In this document: piece after piece, positions 59,220 to 64,000 of the stretch
How positions within the stretch are numbered: position 1 is the stretch's first letter
Layout of the letters: each line of letters starts with the position of its first letter
Assembly: GCA_028554795.2 (NCBI GenBank)
Contig: CM068826.1
Coordinates: 102,364,346-102,428,345, forward strand
DNA length: 64,000 bases
Direction: 5' to 3'
Origin: Sinohyriopsis cumingii
Lineage: Eukaryota; Mollusca; Bivalvia; Unionida; Unionidae
The notes under the pieces: generated by a model
Databases searched by the model: none
Told to the model about the DNA's origin: nothing
What the model saw: the letters and a program-made list of their open reading frames with translations, nothing else
Made by a program: the position numbers and the translations under genes

Positions 59220-59640
59220 GCTATGGCATTCTTTTTTAGTTTCTAAGAATGCGATGTCCTCTGAGGATAGACTTTCTGGCGATAGGTCTGCTTCTTCGGA
59301 AAGAGAAGAAGAACTCTTTGGTGTCGATACGACAATCGACAAAGCCTCTGTCAGGTTCAGGTTGCTGCTGCTGCTGCTGCTGCTGCTGTTGCTGTTGCTG
59401 TTGTTGCTGCTATTGCTGCTGTCTCTGAAGTCTGTACTTCTCTGTCCATTCTTCTTTTTCCCTGTTCATTTCTTCTCTGAAGAGCTCTTCTATCAGGTCT
59501 TCAGTGATTTTTAACATTCTCACATTCTCTATTTCTTCTGGTTTCGGTATCAGACTGTGTCTGACCCTATGCAGATTCACGTAGGCTTCGTTGAGCTTAG
59601 CTAGTTTGGAGCACATCTTCTTAGGAGGATGAGTCGACAA
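59220..59640 (-). pseudogene. E2 small helical protein C (polyglutamine)
   Basis: Counterpart of E1 33850-34249. Head MSTHPPKKMCSKLAKLNEAY, a Glu/Arg-rich middle, a longer glutamine tract than in E1 and a Ser/Glu-rich end. The tract length differs between elements, as expected for CAG/CAA slippage. The copy appears broken. Confidence 0.6.
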
Positions 59641-59671
59641 TGGATGGCTAGACTGGGAACAAACCGGTTCT

Positions 59672-59708
59672 TAAAGTTAAAGCGCGGACGTGAAGGAAAA
59701 CATCCCCC
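59672..59708 (-). promoter_or_regulatory. Promoter module of gene C (E2)
   Basis: The 27-bp element at 59682-59708 with CTTTAACTTTAAGAACC downstream, as in E1. Confidence 0.5.
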
Positions 59709-59941
59709 ACACGGTTTTTCGAGCCGCAACGTTCATGAGAGGGATAGTAAGAAATGAAAGAGCATCAATCCAACATTCTTATAGCTAAACAAACCACAAA
59801 AGCATTTTTTCAAAACACAACATTTTTTATTCAAAAATCACTTAACACTAAACAACAACTCTAACATTTTTAACAATAATATAACACTATAACATCAAAC
59901 ATTTTTTTCAAATCACAAACATTTTTTTCTCAATTAACAAT
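59709..59941 (-). terminator. E2 spacer with polyadenylation signal of the protease-capsid cluster
   Basis: Minus-strand AATAAA at 59826-59831, about 110 nt after the protease stop, in the same ATTCAAAAATCACTTAACAC block as in E1. Confidence 0.6.
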
Positions 59942-60502
59942 CTACTTAGAACAGGGCTGACAACGTTGTGAATGAAATTGTGATTTCCACTGTTGGAAAT
60001 CATTAGGCCATTGATGGACACTACGTTTCCTAGCTTGAGACAAAAGATAAGCATAATGGTCACAAAACCATCGATCTACTTTCACATCGTTTCTAGCAGA
60101 AGAACGAGGATCGAAATGAGTCACTAAATGTTCTAAGGAATAGCCCAGGCTGCGATGATGCAGAAAATACACACAGTACTGTCCACACACCAAGGAATCT
60201 GTGCCTTGTAATTTCACATTATTGAATCGGGTGGTTTGAGCATTTCTTCTCATAAAGTCGATGATATCGTCTTCCAAAGGGGGCAATCCGTACGAATCGA
60301 AATATTCCACACATCCTTCTTGAGGAAAGTAGACGGCTACCCAGTGGGTTCCTGGGAGATGACTGTCGTCCGTGTTGATCACGTAAGCTTGATGGTCTTT
60401 AGGTTTGCGATGAGGGAGTTCATCTTTAGCACAGACGACAGGATTCCAAGAAGCCGTATACGAACTGTGGTTCAAAAGGTAATAAAGTTCCCAGGTATCC
60501 AT
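59942..60502 (-). CDS. Adenain-like cysteine protease (Polinton PRO), E2
   Basis: 186 codons with the adenovirus-protease layout: His in LPGTHWVAVYF (residue 53), Asp in VEYFDSYGLPP (69), Gln in KLQGTDSLVC (99) and Cys in VCGQYCVYFL (106). The enzyme matures capsid proteins in the virus-like members. Starts MDTWELYYLLNHSSY, and the frame is open throughout. It is the last gene of the capsid cluster in transcription order. No counterpart was recognised in E1. Confidence 0.92.
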   Translation of the reverse strand: MDTWELYYLLNHSSYTASWNPVVCAKDELPHRKPKDHQAYVINTDDSHLPGTHWVAVYFPQEGCVEYFDSYGLPPLEDDIIDFMRRNAQTTRFNNVKLQGTDSLVCGQYCVYFLHHRSLGYSLEHLVTHFDPRSSARNDVKVDRWFCDHYAYLLSQARKRSVHQWPNDFQQWKSQFHSQRCQPCSK

Positions 60503-60526
60503 TGTTTTGTGTTTTTTTCTTCTTCT

Positions 60527-61009
60527 TCACAGGTAATAATAAGTCGTCAATTCGATCCTGACTTTTTGCTTGAAAATGTCTGACGAATAAACGGTTATTC
60601 GTTCTGTTTCCTCACTCTGATTCAGGAGAGCTTCGATACGATGGATCTCTTGAGCGGTTAATGGTGGACAAGAATGTTCACGCAAGTCTTTATACCACTG
60701 ATGCAACACGTCTTTGTCCGAGATGAGACTCCAAGCTTCGTCCAGATACTCGTCCAATTTTTCTTCTTGACTTAACATCAGGCATTTATCGTGTTGAATT
60801 TGACTGGGATGATCGTTTTGACATCCATAGCAATTTTTCTTGATCAATTCCGTCATTTTGTCGACCAAGTGTTTGGCAAAACAGGAGACTAAATGGGCTT
60901 CTTGTTCTGGCCATCTCGACTTCATCATGATCACTTCTTCTTCCACAGTCTCCTTACATTTCATGTCCAAAGTTTCTCCACTAGGTAAAGAGGGATAACA
61001 GTCTTCCAT
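60527..61009 (-). CDS. E2 160-aa protein between capsid and protease genes
   Basis: From the ATG at 61009 (MEDCYPSLPSGETLDMKCKE), chosen because it starts 6 nt after the capsid stop. The frame extends further back only through the capsid gene. It is Glu/Lys-rich and helical, with a possible metal site CYGCQNDHPSQIQHDKC (C-x2-C...H...C) and an end KQKVRIELTTYYYL. No family is recognised. Position between capsid and protease suggests a virion or assembly role. Confidence 0.65.
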   Translation of the reverse strand: MEDCYPSLPSGETLDMKCKETVEEEVIMMKSRWPEQEAHLVSCFAKHLVDKMTELIKKNCYGCQNDHPSQIQHDKCLMLSQEEKLDEYLDEAWSLISDKDVLHQWYKDLREHSCPPLTAQEIHRIEALLNQSEETERITVYSSDIFKQKVRIELTTYYYL

Positions 61010-61014
61010 GGCTT

Positions 61015-62337
61015 CTAATAATCTAGAATGACTTCTCTCAAACTGTTGATTTCTATGGTATTGTCGAATTCTGCATACAGGATGACGTTCACCGAGTTTT
61101 CTGCGCGTAAAGCTTCTGCAAACTGAATTTCCACACGAATCTGGCCGGATTTTATAGGGTGGAAATGTCCCTCGTCGCTGCCTTGGTCTGGAGTGAAATC
61201 GAAAGCCCACAAAGCGTAGCCTCCTGCATAATCCTCGTACGTAATGCCGTGACTGGTGTTGGTTCCTAACTGTCCCGTGGCTTCGTACAGGGACAAGTAC
61301 GATCTCAAGTAATTCTTCTCGGGCTCAAATTTAGGCTCAAAAGGTCGGGTACACAAGGTCTTGCCGTCGCGGCTGACTTCAATCTTGGACACTTTGTAAT
61401 GTTGAAACTCAAAAGGATTTTCGTTGTAGGCTCCGTTGAAGGCTGAATTCTTGACGATACCAACAATCAAACGTTTGGGTAACTGTCCTTGGAACAGATG
61501 ATCTTCGATCATGGATCGCTGTCCAGCAGGAATGGTGAAGGTTTTCACTTCTACGCGTCGTATGGGATACTTGGCAGTCGTTCTGCTCAACGTCTGACTG
61601 ATGTCGTTACCTACTTTAGGCAACACTTCCACACGACGTATGTAGAGTTTGGCTTCTTGGATGACGGTTTTGTAAGTGGCATCACGAGCAGCCATCAAAT
61701 GGAAAGCGGCACTGCTGCGATTCAGTCTCAAGCGGACATCCACCCCGTTCAGCAAATACTTTTCTTGTAACCACATGTCCAAATGCAAGCGATCCATCAG
61801 TTCTAAACTACGACTTCCAGCAATTTTCTTTCGTCGTTCTACAAATCCCGTTGTGTTTTGAGCATCCCCAGCAACTGTAATGCTGTTGAACCTAGTCGCT
61901 TGGTCAGGTTTCCATACCACGCAAGCATCCAGATGAGTGTTCTTGGCTTCTTTTCCGTACGTCAAGAGATTTTCCAGGTAGGCTCGATAAGGGTAAGTAT
62001 CCATGCTGCTGCTGACCAGTTTGTTATTCAAGTACAAGTCCACTTCACTGAACAAGGAATGCACGAAATTATTGACGGGAGCTACTGCATCATCATCTTC
62101 TAGGCTAGCGTTGGGTGGTTCAATCACTTTCAATTTTAAGTATAGGTAACTGCTATTCAGATCGATGTAATCTTCGGGCTGTCCTTTGATTTCAAACTCG
62201 ATGGGAGCGGAATCGGTCAATGAGGAGACCGGGTAAAATTCCACCCACTGGGATTCTTGCATGGTCATCATGGTGGGGGGCATGGCAAACATATCCAGTT
62301 CCGTCTTGGAACAAGCACAAGACTCTCGGTGCATCAT
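61015..62337 (-). CDS. Major capsid protein (double jelly-roll), E2
   Basis: 440 codons from the ATG at 62337 (MMHRESCACSKTELDMF), the same start as E1. The frame reads a few codons further upstream only from a TTG. It is open throughout and very close to the E1 protein. Differences cluster in short stretches such as the region after YLYLKLKVIEPP and around LDACVVWKPDQATRF, as expected for exposed capsid loops. Confidence 0.93.
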   Translation of the reverse strand: MMHRESCACSKTELDMFAMPPTMMTMQESQWVEFYPVSSLTDSAPIEFEIKGQPEDYIDLNSSYLYLKLKVIEPPNASLEDDDAVAPVNNFVHSLFSEVDLYLNNKLVSSSMDTYPYRAYLENLLTYGKEAKNTHLDACVVWKPDQATRFNSITVAGDAQNTTGFVERRKKIAGSRSLELMDRLHLDMWLQEKYLLNGVDVRLRLNRSSAAFHLMAARDATYKTVIQEAKLYIRRVEVLPKVGNDISQTLSRTTAKYPIRRVEVKTFTIPAGQRSMIEDHLFQGQLPKRLIVGIVKNSAFNGAYNENPFEFQHYKVSKIEVSRDGKTLCTRPFEPKFEPEKNYLRSYLSLYEATGQLGTNTSHGITYEDYAGGYALWAFDFTPDQGSDEGHFHPIKSGQIRVEIQFAEALRAENSVNVILYAEFDNTIEINSLREVILDY

Positions 62338-62351
62338 TTTTTTGTTCTTCC

Positions 62352-62768
62352 TCAATAATCGAAAACGTCTAAGTCTCGAACGGTTCTTCTTTTCTTGGCC
62401 TTTCTAACTTGAAGTCTGGTGAAAGGGTGTTTTCTGCGTCGTCTCTTTCTGCCTTGTCCTTGCTGAATGCCTGATTCGGTAGCGTGCAGGGCATTTATAG
62501 GTGTGTCTCGTCGGCCTAAAATGTCTTTACCCGTTTGCAGCAAGACATTTTTGCCTGCCCTCATGAAGGCTTCTTTAGGGTTTTGTTTGTCGATGATGAC
62601 ATTTTGGAGAAATTCTTTGCCTTGCGTCAGTGCCGCATCTTTCAAGGCGTGCAATCCGCGTGTCACCATCGGTTTCAACACAGGGGCCACCGAACGAAAG
62701 GCCGATTTTAACATATCTCCTAAACCGTGTCCTCGCTGTCGTGCAACCCCTTGGTACACTGGATACAT
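62352..62768 (-). CDS. pVI/pX-like minor virion protein, E2
   Basis: 138 codons, almost identical to the E1 protein (RQRGHGLGDMLKSAFRSVAP near the start, basic GRKRRRRKHPFTRL near the end). It lies between penton and major capsid genes with very short gaps. Confidence 0.8.
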   Translation of the reverse strand: MYPVYQGVARQRGHGLGDMLKSAFRSVAPVLKPMVTRGLHALKDAALTQGKEFLQNVIIDKQNPKEAFMRAGKNVLLQTGKDILGRRDTPINALHATESGIQQGQGRKRRRRKHPFTRLQVRKAKKRRTVRDLDVFDY

Positions 62769-62771
62769 GAC

Positions 62772-63689
62772 TTACGAATCGTGAGAAAGCCGTTTTCGAA
62801 AATGGAGTTTCACCGTGACTTTTCCTTTGGTGAATGGAATATTTTGTCCCAGATCTCCTTTTATAGCAATGTTGACCGTGTCCAAATACGACTTGCTGAC
62901 GGGCAAATAATGAGGATGTACAAATTCCCGGTGGACGTGATAGGTGTTTCCACCTTCCTGGTCACTGGTTGTGGTACTATCCACTTTGAAAGGAATGACA
63001 CGCAGTAACGGTACGGAGGTGTGTCCCACCACGTTGTACTCCACCACATCGGAGTACACAAACATCAAATTCAGTCCTTGGTTCAGTTCTACCGGTTTTC
63101 CAAAAGCTCTGTAAAAATCCATATTATTGTTGATCTTGGGGCTCCAATTGTTTCCGACCATTGTTGGATGTCCACCCAAAATTTCAAACAAACTACCATT
63201 GAACCTGAAGGACAACAGTTGAGTATCCTGAAATTTCATCAGTAAGCGACGAGCCACTTTATGGTACTCCAGGGTGACACTTTTTTTGACTCTGTTCAGG
63301 GCTTTGCCAAAGGCGAACTCGAACCTGTCCGCAATAGTGTCCACCAAATGTTGGCCACTAAAATAAAACCCTGCCGGAATTTTGAAGGTGTAGATTTTGA
63401 AGGCTGGATTGCTGGCTGGTTTTGTGTCCCCTGAAAACTCGATGTCAGTCATGGCTTCTTGTAATTGTTGGTTCAGGATTTCGACCTCAAAAGTGTTTTG
63501 CTTTTCAGTGATGTTTTTGATTTGTGTAGGGTAAATCATTTCTACTAAAGCCACTTCCCAATGAGCTTCGTGATCTAAGGGGATGGCTTGGGGTAATTTG
63601 GCCGTGTAACAGCACAACGTGTTGTGGGGAAACACCTCCATGGAACTGTCACTGGGCAAGGTTAAGTAAAATTCGTTTTGGTGACTCAT
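62772..63689 (-). CDS. Minor capsid (penton) protein, E2
   Basis: 305 codons, open throughout: MSHQNEFYLTLPSDSSMEVF, GFYFSGQHLVDTIADRF, VELNQGLNLMFVYSDVVEYN and the end GKVTVKLHFRKRLSHDS. It is a single-jelly-roll vertex protein in Polintons. Both ends of the protein match E1 closely, but the middle (residues about 70-190) is much more diverged, which may reflect host-contact surface change or recombination. Confidence 0.88.
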   Translation of the reverse strand: MSHQNEFYLTLPSDSSMEVFPHNTLCCYTAKLPQAIPLDHEAHWEVALVEMIYPTQIKNITEKQNTFEVEILNQQLQEAMTDIEFSGDTKPASNPAFKIYTFKIPAGFYFSGQHLVDTIADRFEFAFGKALNRVKKSVTLEYHKVARRLLMKFQDTQLLSFRFNGSLFEILGGHPTMVGNNWSPKINNNMDFYRAFGKPVELNQGLNLMFVYSDVVEYNVVGHTSVPLLRVIPFKVDSTTTSDQEGGNTYHVHREFVHPHYLPVSKSYLDTVNIAIKGDLGQNIPFTKGKVTVKLHFRKRLSHDS

Positions 63690-64000
63690 AATTCCAGAGT
63701 TCTGTGGCTCTCCGAGGGGTTAGTGGACGTCAGAGGCGTGTCTCCGCCCAAAATGGGGTTCTGATTGTGGTTGGAGTGGTGACTGGCACTGGCACTGGAC
63801 ACAACGTTCCCGTTCGAGGAGAATTTCAGGGAGGGATTGGGAAGCAGGTAACCGATGCAACTGCTCAATAAAATGGTCCACAATTGTTTGTCTCCTTGTT
63901 GCAAACTCAAATTGGCGATGGCTGCCCCGATGACACAATACACCACGAAGATTTGGCAGAAAAAGACGATTTGCGTTTTAGGCACACGTTCTCCACACCA
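63686..64000 (-). CDS. Conserved Polinton membrane protein, E2 (cut by window end)
   Basis: Counterpart of E1 37336-37761. VPKTQIVFFCQIFVVYCVIG and LWTILLSSCIGYLLPNPSLK are identical to E1. The start lies beyond the window. It overlaps the penton start by 4 nt. Confidence 0.75.
   Translation of the reverse strand, partial: WCGERVPKTQIVFFCQIFVVYCVIGAAIANLSLQQGDKQLWTILLSSCIGYLLPNPSLKFSSNGNVVSSASASHHSNHNQNPILGGDTPLTSTNPSESHRTLEL

Larger units (their letters stand above)
57258..64000 (-). mobile_element. Polinton/Maverick element E2 (first 6.7 kb, runs past the window end)
   Basis: Begins AGTAGTGAATAGGGATACC, a terminal repeat related to that of E1, and continues with the same genes in the same order and orientation: three small helical genes, protease, a 160-codon protein, major capsid, pVI-like, penton and membrane protein. 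The visible part looks nearly whole, with perhaps one break. TGCAAA precedes the left end and should be the target duplication, but the right end is outside the window. Similarity to E1 is high (about 85-95% by region), so both are recent members of one family, about 8.7 kb apart. Confidence 0.93.

Overview
The window looks like metazoan nuclear DNA. It is AT-rich and gene-poor, with very long (TA)n, (CA)n and (GA)n microsatellites, intron-sized noncoding stretches, tRNA-derived SINEs of a type I associate with molluscs, a truncated CR1/L2-like LINE, and one clean exon of a secreted cysteine-rich (GCC2/GCC3, ephrin-receptor-like) protein. A mollusc, perhaps a bivalve, is my best guess. This rests on the SINE and on overall style, not on a host marker gene.

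Layout. 1-19.3 kb is host DNA: an intact GCC2/GCC3 exon on the minus strand (4481-4789), a decayed sister exon (about 2650-3075), a possible signal-peptide exon (12376-12451), a 150-bp minisatellite (9.1-9.8 kb) and a SINE at 13.7 kb. About 19.37-24.8 kb is an old, heavily decayed Polinton-like or adinto-like virus copy (ATPase, minor-capsid-like, membrane, fibre-like and pVI-like remnants). It is unrelated in detail to the two younger elements. 24.96-27.2 kb is a shortened duplicate of 10.9-18.7 kb. 27.2-31.6 kb holds microsatellites, SINEs and a 28-bp repeat.

31652-48525 (E1) is a Polinton/Maverick with both ends present: about 345-bp terminal inverted repeats (TIRs, about 98% alike) and a 6-bp target duplication ATTACA on each side. 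It carries capsid genes (major capsid, penton, pVI-like), a membrane protein, integrase, packaging ATPase, protein-primed polymerase and several small genes. It is broken in about half a dozen places, and no protease was recognised. 48.5-57.25 kb is host DNA with the LINE and a degenerate 58-bp array. 57258 to the window end (E2) is the first 6.7 kb of a second copy of the same family in the same orientation. The visible part is nearly whole and includes the adenain-like protease.

How the parts fit. The E1/E2 core genes form compact, overlapping minus-strand clusters with a TATA box about 45-60 nt before many starts, and clusters end at AATAAA signals. The small genes near the element ends behave differently. 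Every one ends in a near-perfect metazoan histone-mRNA 3' stem-loop (GGCCCT-TTTC-AGGGCC followed by ACCCA or a near match, then a purine-rich stretch). There are eight copies, all oriented with their gene. Most of these genes also start behind a shared 27-bp element placed just upstream of a TATA box. This suggests that one class of Polinton genes borrows histone-type, S-phase-linked, non-polyadenylated mRNA processing. It is the most unusual signal in the window.
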